Source: Thermoplasmata archaeon (GTDB taxonomy: Archaea; Thermoplasmatota; Thermoplasmata; Thermoplasmatales; Thermoplasmataceae). Taken from it: 11,759 nucleotides of DNA. Location of the stretch: positions 1 through 11,759 of the forward strand of contig JAKAYJ010000022.1 in the NCBI GenBank assembly GCA_021816385.1, in the 5' to 3' direction. The translations under genes were made by a program, and so were the position numbers. The notes beneath the pieces were generated by a model, which was not told the DNA's origin, did no database searches, and saw nothing but the letters and a program-made list of their open reading frames with translations. Positions 5,818 to 11,759 of the stretch are shown here, piece by piece (the first letter of the stretch is position 1; each line of letters opens with the position of its first letter).

Positions 5818-7125
5818 ATGAATTTTTCTTTCAGGCAACTTACGTTTCAGTCATTTGGTTCAGTAGGTCCTGCATTGAATTTTGTGGCACTACTACCCTT
5901 AATAGCATTTTTCTCAGGTAGCATGATGCCTGTTGTAGTCACCGTTGCTTTCATCATTAGTTTCATGAGCTTCCTGCCTATCATTTTATTTTCTTCTAAA
6001 ATTTCTAATGGATCGGGGTACGCAGCATATGCAATGTATTCTCTTGGATTCAGGATTGCAGTCTTTACAGGATTGGTCTACATAATGTATTCTCTCCTTG
6101 TAATTCCCAATATAATTATGTTCTCATCGTTTTTTGTGCAATCATATTTCATTTCAGGAAACAAGATCGTTTTTGATCTGCTATTTGCAGCAATATTAAT
6201 CATCTTTCTATCTGTTCCATTATTAAAGAGGAGGAATCTTGCAATTTCCGTAATAACAGCTATCGGAATGATTGAAATCCTCGGAATTCTTGTTCTAAGT
6301 ATAGCTATGATCTTAATGATGAGCAATTCTACCATTTCCATAAGTTTATCGCGTGTTTTTTCTGGGAATTTCTGGGAAGGAGTCATGCTCGGAGTTCTTA
6401 TGTTTTCTGGCAGCGGCAGCGGAATATTCCTCTTCAGCAAATCCAGCATCCCATCTACACGGGTAAACAAAACACTGATCTTTTCTTACCTCATTACTGG
6501 ATTTGTCATGATAATATCTTCATATTCTCTCACTGTTTTTCTTGGAAGCAATATAAACTACTACTCATCAAACCCGGCCATATTGCTGAGAATCCTTGGT
6601 ACAGATATGGGAGGGATAGTTCCATATTTACTGGTAGCCTTATTACTGCTTAGTGCCTATAATCTAATGTTATCATACTCTCACGCATTGTTGAACATGT
6701 ATGAAGATTTTCAGGGTATGATTTTAAGGAAGATGAGGTATATAAAAACAGGTACATTCTTTATTATTTTACTGGTATTAGACACAGTAATAATATTGAT
6801 TTCAAGGTCTACAATTGGTTTCTATAACGCCTTTGTGGTAATAGCTGAAATAGTCAGCCTTTCCTATGTTGTTGTACACATTATTGTTGGTCTATCACTT
6901 TTCAACTCCAGAAAATTCAGGAGAGAAATAAGAATGGTAGGGCTTGTTTCAATGTCTCTCCTCTTCATTGCCATGATAGGTTCTCTTATCAACAGTTCTG
7001 GTCTATTCTACCTTACTCTCTCATCATTCATTATTATAATTTTAATTTCCGTACTGGGCTCATCATTAATATCAAGAAATTATGACAGGACTGAAAGTTT
7101 ACATGAAAATCTCATTTCATCTTGA
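5818..7125 (+). CDS. APC-superfamily permease (probable amino acid transporter)
   Basis: The 435-residue protein is almost entirely hydrophobic, with about 12 membrane segments: roughly 17-33, 36-60, 79-99, 121-136, 142-167, 185-207, 219-242, 267-290, 311-330, 340-362, 373-391 and 396-419. The N-terminal pattern SFGSVGPALNFVALLP and the SNGSGYAAYAMYSLG stretch at 63-77 resemble the first two or three helices of APC permeases. A glycine-serine run (FSGSGSG, 196-202) falls in helix 6, where APC proteins have an unwound substrate-binding helix. The C-terminal tail is short and polar. Import of amino acids or amines by proton symport is the likely role in an acidophile, but the substrate cannot be inferred. 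It stands alone behind its own TATA box and overlaps the converging transporter gene by 14 bases. Confidence 0.72.
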   Translation: MNFSFRQLTFQSFGSVGPALNFVALLPLIAFFSGSMMPVVVTVAFIISFMSFLPIILFSSKISNGSGYAAYAMYSLGFRIAVFTGLVYIMYSLLVIPNIIMFSSFFVQSYFISGNKIVFDLLFAAILIIFLSVPLLKRRNLAISVITAIGMIEILGILVLSIAMILMMSNSTISISLSRVFSGNFWEGVMLGVLMFSGSGSGIFLFSKSSIPSTRVNKTLIFSYLITGFVMIISSYSLTVFLGSNINYYSSNPAILLRILGTDMGGIVPYLLVALLLLSAYNLMLSYSHALLNMYEDFQGMILRKMRYIKTGTFFIILLVLDTVIILISRSTIGFYNAFVVIAEIVSLSYVVVHIIVGLSLFNSRKFRREIRMVGLVSMSLLFIAMIGSLINSSGLFYLTLSSFIIIILISVLGSSLISRNYDRTESLHENLISS

Positions 7126-8380
7126 TTGTGCCTCCAGAAGGGCTTCCCGGGATCTTCTGCCTGTATAATATGGAAAATAGTCCAAGAGGCGTTCTTCCCT
7201 TTTTCTCAGGTTCTTTTAATTTCAGGAATAAGAAGGATGAGGAAAATCTTCCTACAAACACTATCATATACGAGACTTCGAGGGCTTTCACAAGTGGAAA
7301 CACAGAAAGTGCATATTGAAGAAGATAACCGCCAGCGAGTGCACCCATTAGATATACCAGTCCGTTGAAACCATTGATTATTGATATATATTCTGCCCTC
7401 CTGGTTGTTGGTATAATGTCCAGTAGATAAGAATTCATTACAATATTTTGTAAAGCTCCAAGAAAACCGCTGTATGATTCAAGAAGAACAAACAACAGGA
7501 AGGAATGAAAAAATGCATAAAATACTGGAATGAAGCTCAACATTACCCTGTTAACGAAGATCAGTGGGGGCCGTTGGGTCTTATCAGTTATTCTCCCTAA
7601 AAGAGTCTGAATAACTATGGTCACAGACAATGATACTATGGTAAGAATGGCCACAGCTCTAAGCCCAAAACCCATAACAGAAACTATAGTAATTGGAAAC
7701 ATTGGCCAGGCCATGGACCAGAAAAACCCCTGAATGTTTGTTGCCCTGAAATAAGGGAAGAAGTTTTCGTCATATCTGATCTTCCTTATGGTTGCAAGGA
7801 GAGATCCGTCAAACCTTGCATTGTGCTTTGTTTCTTTCAAGGAAACCAGGAAGACGCTGGAAACAAGATATGTTGCAGAAGAAAGGAAGAATGGCAGCAT
7901 TATGTTTGACTGGAGATCTCCTCCAAAAAGAAAGACCATGACAATCAGGGAAATTATCGTACCTGCTGATGAAATATTATTGATGAAGGTCAGGAACTTA
8001 CCTCTCACACTTGAATCAGAAATATCAGCGATGAGGGAAAACCAGTTTACCGTAATCATTGAACCAAAGAGGGCTATAAGGGAATAAATCACTATCAAAT
8101 TGACTGGGTTCGATGCAAAGGGCATCAGGGCCCAGAGTGTAGCAAGTATGATGCTTCCAATTATGAGGAATATCCTTCGTGAACCTGTTCTATCGCTTAT
8201 CTTTCCCCAGAGTATTTGCCCTCCGTTTGATATTGCATTTGCAGAGGACTGTAACCAGCCCATTTCACTTGCACTTGCACCTATAAGAACGGCGTAAATC
8301 CCAACAAAAGTGGATGCTGCAGTTGCACCTACGGATGACAAAAAAGATCTAATTCCTATAATTGATTTATTACTTGGCAA
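7112..8380 (-). CDS. MFS transporter
   Basis: The 422-residue protein has the two-times-six helix layout of the major facilitator superfamily. Motif A is GKISDRTGSRR at 59-69, between helices 2 and 3. A second copy, GRITDKTQRPP at 262-272, marks the start of the second half. A charged loop at about 182-208 separates the halves. RGKF at 126-129 is a further conserved-looking loop. The substrate is unknown: it could export drugs or metabolites, or import nutrients. The start is a TTG at 8380-8378. No ATG or GTG lies upstream in frame, and the next in-frame ATG (residue 40) would remove helix 1. An ATATTTATC-type box lies about 30 bases upstream. The last 14 bases overlap the convergent permease gene. 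Confidence 0.85.
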   Translation of the reverse strand: MPSNKSIIGIRSFLSSVGATAASTFVGIYAVLIGASASEMGWLQSSANAISNGGQILWGKISDRTGSRRIFLIIGSIILATLWALMPFASNPVNLIVIYSLIALFGSMITVNWFSLIADISDSSVRGKFLTFINNISSAGTIISLIVMVFLFGGDLQSNIMLPFFLSSATYLVSSVFLVSLKETKHNARFDGSLLATIRKIRYDENFFPYFRATNIQGFFWSMAWPMFPITIVSVMGFGLRAVAILTIVSLSVTIVIQTLLGRITDKTQRPPLIFVNRVMLSFIPVFYAFFHSFLLFVLLESYSGFLGALQNIVMNSYLLDIIPTTRRAEYISIINGFNGLVYLMGALAGGYLLQYALSVFPLVKALEVSYMIVFVGRFSSSFLFLKLKEPEKKGRTPLGLFSILYRQKIPGSPSGGTIKMK

Positions 8381-8403
8381 TTTGTGTTCTGTGGGATTAA
8401 TCC

Positions 8404-8442
8404 CTAAAAGATAAATATATCCATTTTGAAATCACTTCAAAA
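8404..8442 (-). promoter_or_regulatory. MFS gene promoter with adjacent inverted repeat
   Basis: Read on the minus strand, ATATATTTATC at about 8420-8410 is a TATA box roughly 30 bases before the TTG start. Immediately upstream, TTTTGAA (8424-8430) and TTCAAAA (8436-8442) form a perfect seven-base inverted repeat around a five-base spacer, a plausible regulator site where the TFB recognition element would also sit. Confidence 0.4.
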
Positions 8443-8479
8443 ATACACCGAGTCTGAAGTTTGACAATGCAGAATTTCA

Positions 8480-8497
8480 GAAAAGGTAAACCTTTTC
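8480..8497. repeat. 18-base palindrome in the MFS-rps12 gap
   Basis: GAAAAGGT (8480-8487) and ACCTTTTC (8490-8497) are perfect eight-base arms separated by AA. In RNA this would be a seven-pair hairpin with a UAAA loop. It lies about 100 bases upstream of the MFS start and 230 upstream of rps12, so it could be an operator or the end of a short transcript. Apart from this, the promoters and a weak 32-codon frame (8606-8704), I see nothing in the 8381-8723 gap. Confidence 0.4.
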
Positions 8498-8653
8498 ATG
8501 CTGTTCACTACCTATAAACGTGTTCAAAGAGATATCGTGCAAAAAAACATTATCCACTAAATAATCTTAACCTGAACATTAGAAATTATATGTCTCTGAA
8601 GAATCATGGAAAACAGCAGTTGCAATAAGAATAAAGCAATAGGGACAATAGCA

Positions 8654-8720
8654 TTTATATGCATATTTCTATTACCCTACTACTCAATCAGGTTCAAAAT
8701 TTGAATTAAACTAGGGTGAT
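8654..8720 (+). promoter_or_regulatory. rps12 promoter, leader palindrome and ribosome binding site
   Basis: TTTATAT at 8654-8660 is a TATA box predicting a leader of about 40 bases. The leader contains the palindrome TTCAAA-A-TTTGAA (8693-8705). GGGTGAT at 8714-8720 is the ribosome binding site, three bases before the TTG start codon at 8724. This site is needed to justify the non-ATG start. Confidence 0.5.
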
Positions 8721-8723
8721 ATA

Positions 8724-9152
8724 TTGGCGAATGGAGAAAATGCAGGATCAAAGTTAAGCAGTGATAGGGAAAAATTCAGATGGTCTAACAGTAAGTATAA
8801 GAGAAGAGTGCTGGAATTAAAAAAGAAGAGTGATCCACTTGAAGGATCACCTCAGGCCAGAGGAATCGTTATAGAAAAAATTGGTATTGAAGCAAAGCAG
8901 CCTAATTCAGCCATAAGGAAGTGCGTAAAAGTTCAGCTTATAAAAAATGGCAGGCAGGTTACTGCGTTTGCTCCTGGTGATGGTGCCATAAACTACATAG
9001 ATGAGCACGATGAAGTCCTGGTGGAAGGAATAGGTGGAAGTAAAGGTAGAAGCAAGGGAGATATCCCCGGAGTCAGATATAAGGTCGTTGGAGTCAATGG
9101 CATCTCGTTATCTGAGTTAGTGAGAGGAAGAAAGGAGAAGACGGTGAGATAA
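8724..9152 (+). CDS. rps12: Small subunit ribosomal protein S12 (uS12)
   Basis: The 142-residue protein is archaeal S12, which sits at the decoding centre of the 30S subunit and monitors codon-anticodon pairing. Family marks include [13 protein letters not shown] at 37-49, the decoding loop KQPNSA at 58-63, FAPGDGAIN at 82-90 and GDIPGVR at 112-118. Translation starts at TTG, giving the N-terminus MANG typical of archaeal S12. No in-frame ATG exists near the start, and GGTGAT is well placed upstream. The stop overlaps the rps7 start by one base (TAATG), and GGTGAGA inside the last codons serves rps7, so the two genes are coupled. The usual neighbours in archaeal str-type operons, nusA before and elongation factor genes after, are not here. 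Confidence 0.97.
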   Translation: MANGENAGSKLSSDREKFRWSNSKYKRRVLELKKKSDPLEGSPQARGIVIEKIGIEAKQPNSAIRKCVKVQLIKNGRQVTAFAPGDGAINYIDEHDEVLVEGIGGSKGRSKGDIPGVRYKVVGVNGISLSELVRGRKEKTVR

Positions 9153-9715
9153 TGGATCTTAAAATTTTTGGAAAATATGATGTAAGCGGAATCGAGGTCC
9201 ATGATTTGGGACTCTCTAAATATATTAACCTGAATTCGTACATGAACCTGCATACAGGTGGAAGATTTTCAAACTATTCAGCTGGAAAGAAGAATGTAAA
9301 CACAGTTGAAAGGTTGATTAACAAACTTATGAGAACAGAAAAGTGGACTGGAAAGAAGTATGGAGCATACAGGATTTTAAGGGACGCATTTGAAATAATC
9401 GAAGAGAAGACAAAGCAGAACCCTCTACAGCTTCTCATAAACGCAATAGAGAACGCTGCTCCAAGAGAGGAAGTGACAAGGTTGAAATATGGTGGTATCG
9501 CGGTACCCAAGGCAGTGGATGTTGCCCCTTCAAGAAGAGTGGATGAAGCACTGAGAAACATTGCTATTGGTTCAACAGACGCTTCATACAAAAACAAGAA
9601 ATCAATTGAGGCATGCCTCGCAGATGAGATTATACTTGCATCAAAGAACGACCAGAATTCTCACGCAGTAGCCAAAAAGGAAGAAGTGGAAAGAATAGCA
9701 GCCTCCGCAAGGTAA
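9152..9715 (+). CDS. rps7: Small subunit ribosomal protein S7 (uS7)
   Basis: The 187-residue protein is archaeal S7, which binds the 3' major domain of 16S rRNA, nucleates 30S head assembly and lies near the E site. The archaeal N-terminal extension ([24 protein letters not shown]) precedes [12 protein letters not shown]. Core motifs follow: [10 protein letters not shown], then [40 protein letters not shown] (split across about 90-128), and the C-terminal [18 protein letters not shown]. The length is in the usual archaeal range. The ATG at 9152 shares its A with the S12 stop codon and is preceded by GGTGAGA, so translation is coupled to rps12. A run of seven T residues 20 bases after the stop probably ends the transcript. 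Confidence 0.97.
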   Translation: MDLKIFGKYDVSGIEVHDLGLSKYINLNSYMNLHTGGRFSNYSAGKKNVNTVERLINKLMRTEKWTGKKYGAYRILRDAFEIIEEKTKQNPLQLLINAIENAAPREEVTRLKYGGIAVPKAVDVAPSRRVDEALRNIAIGSTDASYKNKKSIEACLADEIILASKNDQNSHAVAKKEEVERIAASAR

Positions 9716-9734
9716 TCCCAATATTACAACCAAC

Positions 9735-9741
9735 TTTTTTT
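9735..9741 (+). terminator. T-run terminator after rps7
   Basis: Seven T residues follow CCAAC shortly after the rps7 stop. Archaeal RNA polymerase often stops at such runs without a hairpin. Directly after it lies AACTTTAAAGTT (9742-9753), a perfect 12-base palindrome that may belong to the next promoter. Confidence 0.5.
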
Positions 9742-9765
9742 AACTTTAAAGTTTTCATAAACAAG

Positions 9766-9795
9766 TGTTTATATATTTTTTGATGATGGTCATCA
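9766..9795 (+). promoter_or_regulatory. Promoter with inverted repeat at the start site of the membrane protein gene
   Basis: GTTTATATATT (about 9767-9777) is a near-ideal TATA box about 26 bases before the ATG at 9797, implying a leaderless transcript. Between box and start lies TGATGA (9781-9786), TGG, TCATCA (9790-9795), a perfect inverted repeat that ends one base before the ATG. A protein bound there would block transcription start. Confidence 0.55.
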
Positions 9796-9796
9796 A

Positions 9797-10267
9797 ATGA
9801 GAAATAAGTTAGTAACTGGAATAGTGAGCCTCCTCTTCGGTGTTCTCATCTTGATTTCCCTCATAATACCATGGTGGAATGAGGCTTTGGGCATATTTGG
9901 TCCAGCCGGTACATTTTATCCCCTGTCCACACCTACTATTCCACAGGATATGCCACGATATCTTTCGTACATCACAGGAATTCTGATTATAGTATCAGGC
10001 ATTAGTGCCATTGTTTTCGGGTCCATTATGATCTACAAAAAGAAAAGCCAGAAGTCAAACATCGGTTCGGTTATAGCCGGTATAATAGGAATAGTGGCAT
10101 TAATCGTTTATATAATATTCATCTACAAGGTTTCTCCAGATCTCAATGGACATGTATTCTATTTCAGCAGCTATGCTGGAGTGGATTACGGTCTTCAGGC
10201 AGGTTTCTATGTAGAAGGTATTTCTTCGTTCATATTGTTTGTCTTTGGGCTTGTTTCCCTGGCCTAG
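9797..10267 (+). CDS. Small four-helix membrane protein, unrecognised
   Basis: The 156-residue protein belongs to no family I can name. It has four predicted membrane segments at about 6-25, 56-80, 89-110 and 137-156. A 30-residue extracellular-type loop rich in Pro, Gly and Tyr (26-55, including IPWWNEALGIFGPAG) joins the first two. A short basic loop, KKKSQKS (81-87), joins helices 2 and 3 and is probably cytoplasmic, which would place both termini inside the cell. The last helix runs to the very C-terminus, with no tail. There are no cysteines and few charged residues, so no enzymatic site is suggested. A strong TATA box and leaderless start support expression. It is a single gene, separated from rps7 by a T-run terminator and converging on the CopD-like gene across a 308-base gap. 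Confidence 0.75.
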   Translation: MRNKLVTGIVSLLFGVLILISLIIPWWNEALGIFGPAGTFYPLSTPTIPQDMPRYLSYITGILIIVSGISAIVFGSIMIYKKKSQKSNIGSVIAGIIGIVALIVYIIFIYKVSPDLNGHVFYFSSYAGVDYGLQAGFYVEGISSFILFVFGLVSLA

Positions 10268-10575
10268 TTCCAGCCGCAACCCCACGTGAATCAGGCGAAT
10301 AGTTCTAAAATAGGTTCAAAGACCTTTAATATAGTAATATGGGTATGAATGGTTAACTTTTGTTGATTTAACTCAAAGAGCAATCATTTTAAATCTTCAT
10401 GTTGCCTTCTTACATTACCAGATCCGTTCTCGCTGACTGTCAAAACCTTTCTAAAACCAATGCACGAAAGTTTTTGTCTAATACTGCCATAGAGCAGCTT
10501 AAATGTTTCCCTTATCATAAAAAACCATCTGAACTGTTTAAGAGAAAGATCCTGCCATGTATTCTTATATCATAA
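10268..10575. other. Convergent intergenic region with a possible coding remnant
   Basis: This 308-base gap lies between two gene ends. On the minus strand a stop-free stretch of about 61 codons runs from 10569 to a TGA at 10386-10384; its only ATG (10518) gives 44 residues beginning MIRETFKLLYGSIRQKL. The sequence is rich in Lys, Arg and aromatic residues and looks more like protein than random AT-rich DNA. It lacks a promoter, a start near its upstream end and a recognisable motif, so it may be a decayed fragment of a larger gene, perhaps a transposase. AT-rich sequence at 10327-10350 could end transcripts arriving from the left. Nothing else is seen. Confidence 0.3.
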
Positions 10576-11070
10576 TCAGTAAAACTGAAGTGCAACAGCT
10601 GCTATAGTTATGGCGATCATCAGTCCCAGTGTAATATAAGAAAGCATGTGAGACCATTTCCTCAGTTTTCTAAGTTCATCCATCCTTCCTTCTCTGGCCA
10701 TCTTCATGATCCTCTTTCCGTGGTAGAGGTTGTTTCCATACATTATGAGGATCATTGCACCCACGAGTACAATTTTCACCAGAAGAATGTTTCCTCCCTG
10801 CGTATTGAAAAGTGCAAAAAAATTGTAATTCAGATACCAGGTTGCATTATATATGCCTGTGAAAACCAGTATTATCAGGAAAACATTAGTAATCCAGGCG
10901 AACTGTTTTCCTATGAGCCCCACTATTCTCGTCCTTAGCTTCTCATCATCAGTTATCTTATACGAGGCAGGAATCACAACCACCCATATGAAAAAGGAAC
11001 CTCCAACAAATATTATCGCTGAAAATATGTGGAGCCACAGAATTATTGTATTAAATAAGGTCAAATCCAT
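10576..11070 (-). CDS. CopD-like four-helix membrane protein
   Basis: The 164-residue protein resembles the CopD domain family of membrane proteins, some of which are linked to copper handling or bind heme. Four helices lie at about 9-34, 57-79, 93-114 and 140-161. The first carries WLHIFSAIIFVGGSFFIW (12-29), a typical CopD start with His14. His117 (LYHGKR) and His141 (KWSHMLSY) fall near the membrane ends of helices 3 and 4 and could ligate metal or heme. This is inference. I chose the ATG at 11070 over the TTG at 11073 because AAGGAGTGAT (11085-11076) lies five bases before it, a strong Shine-Dalgarno sequence. The regulator gene ends 42 bases upstream on the same strand, so the pair probably form an operon. 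Confidence 0.7.
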   Translation of the reverse strand: MDLTLFNTIILWLHIFSAIIFVGGSFFIWVVVIPASYKITDDEKLRTRIVGLIGKQFAWITNVFLIILVFTGIYNATWYLNYNFFALFNTQGGNILLVKIVLVGAMILIMYGNNLYHGKRIMKMAREGRMDELRKLRKWSHMLSYITLGLMIAITIAAVALQFY

Positions 11071-11112
11071 CAATTATCACTCCTTCTAATATAGATCTCC
11101 TGATATGTCATA

Positions 11113-11613
11113 TTACTGCTTAATTTTTGGTTTTTCTGCAGAGAGTATCTCTTTGATGACCTCATTGAGATTTGAAACCATTCTATCTATTGCCTCAGTA
11201 TTTCCTGCTTTTTTAAGCACAAAGGCAACTTTCACCTGCCTTATAATTACAGAGGCCATCATGTCTATTGCCTCATTCAGAATTGTAGTGTCTTCAATAC
11301 TTGCGAGAACATCAGGAAACAGTAGATCCCTTCCCATGGACACCGCCAGCATTCTTTCTCTTATATTTTCCCTGAAAAGGCGCAGATTTGAAACATACTT
11401 TTCGCCCTTTGACGTGAGATGATATACCTTTGCCCTTCCCCTCATTTCATATCTTATGAAGCCGTGATATTCAAGGGACTTTAGCAATGGTCTTATGGTG
11501 CCTCCCGAAACCATTGAACCATCCCATTTCAATTTTCTTGAAAGTTCATAACCACTCATTGGTTTCAGCGAAAGAATGAAAAGTGCACTATCGGAATATT
11601 CTCCTAAATTCAT
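11113..11613 (-). CDS. PadR-like winged-helix transcriptional regulator
   Basis: The 166-residue protein has an N-terminal winged helix-turn-helix (about 7-78) in PadR style: ALFILSLKPMSGYELSRKL (10-28), then GGTIRPLLKSLEYHGFI (37-53) with the recognition helix, then a wing RGRAKVYHLTSKG (58-70). The remaining residues (about 78-160) are predicted helical and probably form the dimer contact and ligand site, as in PadR-s2-type proteins. Such proteins usually repress their own operon and a transport or detoxification gene until a ligand binds. Here the following gene encodes a CopD-like membrane protein, and inverted repeats surround the regulator's own TATA box, both in keeping with autoregulation. 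The effector is unknown. The ATG at 11613 is about 29 bases from the TATA box, suggesting a leaderless or near-leaderless transcript. Confidence 0.82.
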   Translation of the reverse strand: MNLGEYSDSALFILSLKPMSGYELSRKLKWDGSMVSGGTIRPLLKSLEYHGFIRYEMRGRAKVYHLTSKGEKYVSNLRLFRENIRERMLAVSMGRDLLFPDVLASIEDTTILNEAIDMMASVIIRQVKVAFVLKKAGNTEAIDRMVSNLNEVIKEILSAEKPKIKQ

Positions 11614-11616
11614 GTA

Positions 11617-11672
11617 TCGAATTCGACATTTTGAATTTGTATTTAAGAATAACTATGTATTTAAATTCAAAT
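11617..11672 (-). promoter_or_regulatory. Promoter and candidate operator of the PadR-CopD operon
   Basis: On the minus strand TTAAATAC (11646-11639) is the TATA box, about 29 bases before the ATG. It lies between the arms of a nine-base inverted repeat, TTTGAATTT (11630-11638) and AAATTCAAA (11663-11671). A second copy of the box sequence lies at 11664-11657, so GTATTTAA on the plus strand is a direct repeat 18 bases apart. A perfect ten-base palindrome, TCGAATTCGA (11617-11626), covers the likely transcription start. Binding by the PadR-like protein is inference. Confidence 0.5.
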
Positions 11673-11759
11673 TATCTTTATAAACAATGTTATCAACACC
11701 AAATGTTTAATATATAAATTTATAAAAAAATTTGCCAAACTTCACGGACCCCTCTCATA
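11673..11759. other. AT-rich right edge of the window
   Basis: This stretch contains CTTTATAAA (11676-11684) and TTAATATATAAATTTATAAA (about 11707-11726), possible TATA boxes for a plus-strand gene beyond the edge. On the minus strand GGCAAA is followed by a run of seven T residues (about 11733-11727), which could equally end a minus-strand gene beyond the edge. No coding sequence is seen. Confidence 0.3.

Noticed and set aside
6078..6470. A 130-codon minus-strand frame inside the permease gene
   Set aside because: It is the reverse complement of membrane-helix codons, rich in Ile and Arg as such shadows are, with no start signal or family match.
7788..8087. A 99-codon plus-strand frame inside the MFS gene
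   Set aside because: It is antisense to MFS coding sequence that has clear motif A and helix structure. Its own translation has no family features.
11071..11073. TTG at 11073 as the start of the CopD-like protein
   Set aside because: ATG follows directly at 11070 with a better spaced Shine-Dalgarno sequence, and the TTG adds only one residue.
1..11759. CRISPR array, intact insertion sequence or rRNA
   Set aside because: No regularly spaced direct repeats, no transposase with terminal repeats and target duplications, and no rRNA-like segments were seen on either strand.

Overview
The window reads as a chromosomal segment of an archaeon of the order Thermoplasmatales (Thermoplasma, Ferroplasma, Cuniculiplasma and relatives). 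The strongest clue is a proteasome alpha subunit whose first 30 or so residues match, as I remember it, the Thermoplasma acidophilum protein. Also archaeal are a Nre-family DNA repair protein, archaeal-type S12 and S7, a two-subunit 2-oxoacid:ferredoxin oxidoreductase, TATA boxes about 26 bases before start codons (leaderless transcripts) and GGTGA-type ribosome binding sites. The DNA is AT-rich. Genus and species cannot be fixed from this sequence.

Layout, left to right. (1) Positions 1-1183, minus strand: nearly all of a Nre-family gene, its C-terminal end cut by the window edge. (2) A 433-base gap holds a GC-rich stretch of adjoining stem-loops (1281-1406), a candidate structured RNA. (3) 1617-2846, plus: psmA, a small CoA-binding protein gene and a tRNA-Ser(CGA). 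The last five codons of the CoA-binding gene, counting the stop, lie inside the tRNA. (4) 3163-5757, plus: a two-gene operon for a 2-oxoacid:ferredoxin oxidoreductase (fused gamma-alpha chain, then beta chain). (5) 5818-8380: an APC-type permease (plus) and an MFS transporter (minus), convergent and overlapping by 14 bases at their 3' ends. (6) A 343-base divergent gap with palindromes, then rps12-rps7 (plus, overlapping by one base). (7) 9797-10267, plus: an unrecognised four-helix membrane protein with a strong TATA box and a symmetric element at its start. (8) A 308-base convergent gap that may hold a decayed coding remnant. (9) 11070-11613, minus: a PadR-like regulator gene followed by a CopD-like membrane protein gene, probably one operon, with inverted and direct repeats over the regulator's promoter.

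Most of the window is housekeeping: protein turnover, translation, central carbon oxidation linked to ferredoxin, and membrane transport. The oxidoreductase operon would feed low-potential electrons from 2-oxoacid oxidation to ferredoxin while making acyl-CoA. The transporters' substrates cannot be read from sequence. The PadR-CopD pair looks like a small self-regulated membrane module. No CRISPR array, intact insertion sequence or rRNA was seen. The least explained parts are the structured RNA candidate upstream of psmA, the mRNA/tRNA overlap and the symmetric promoter elements.
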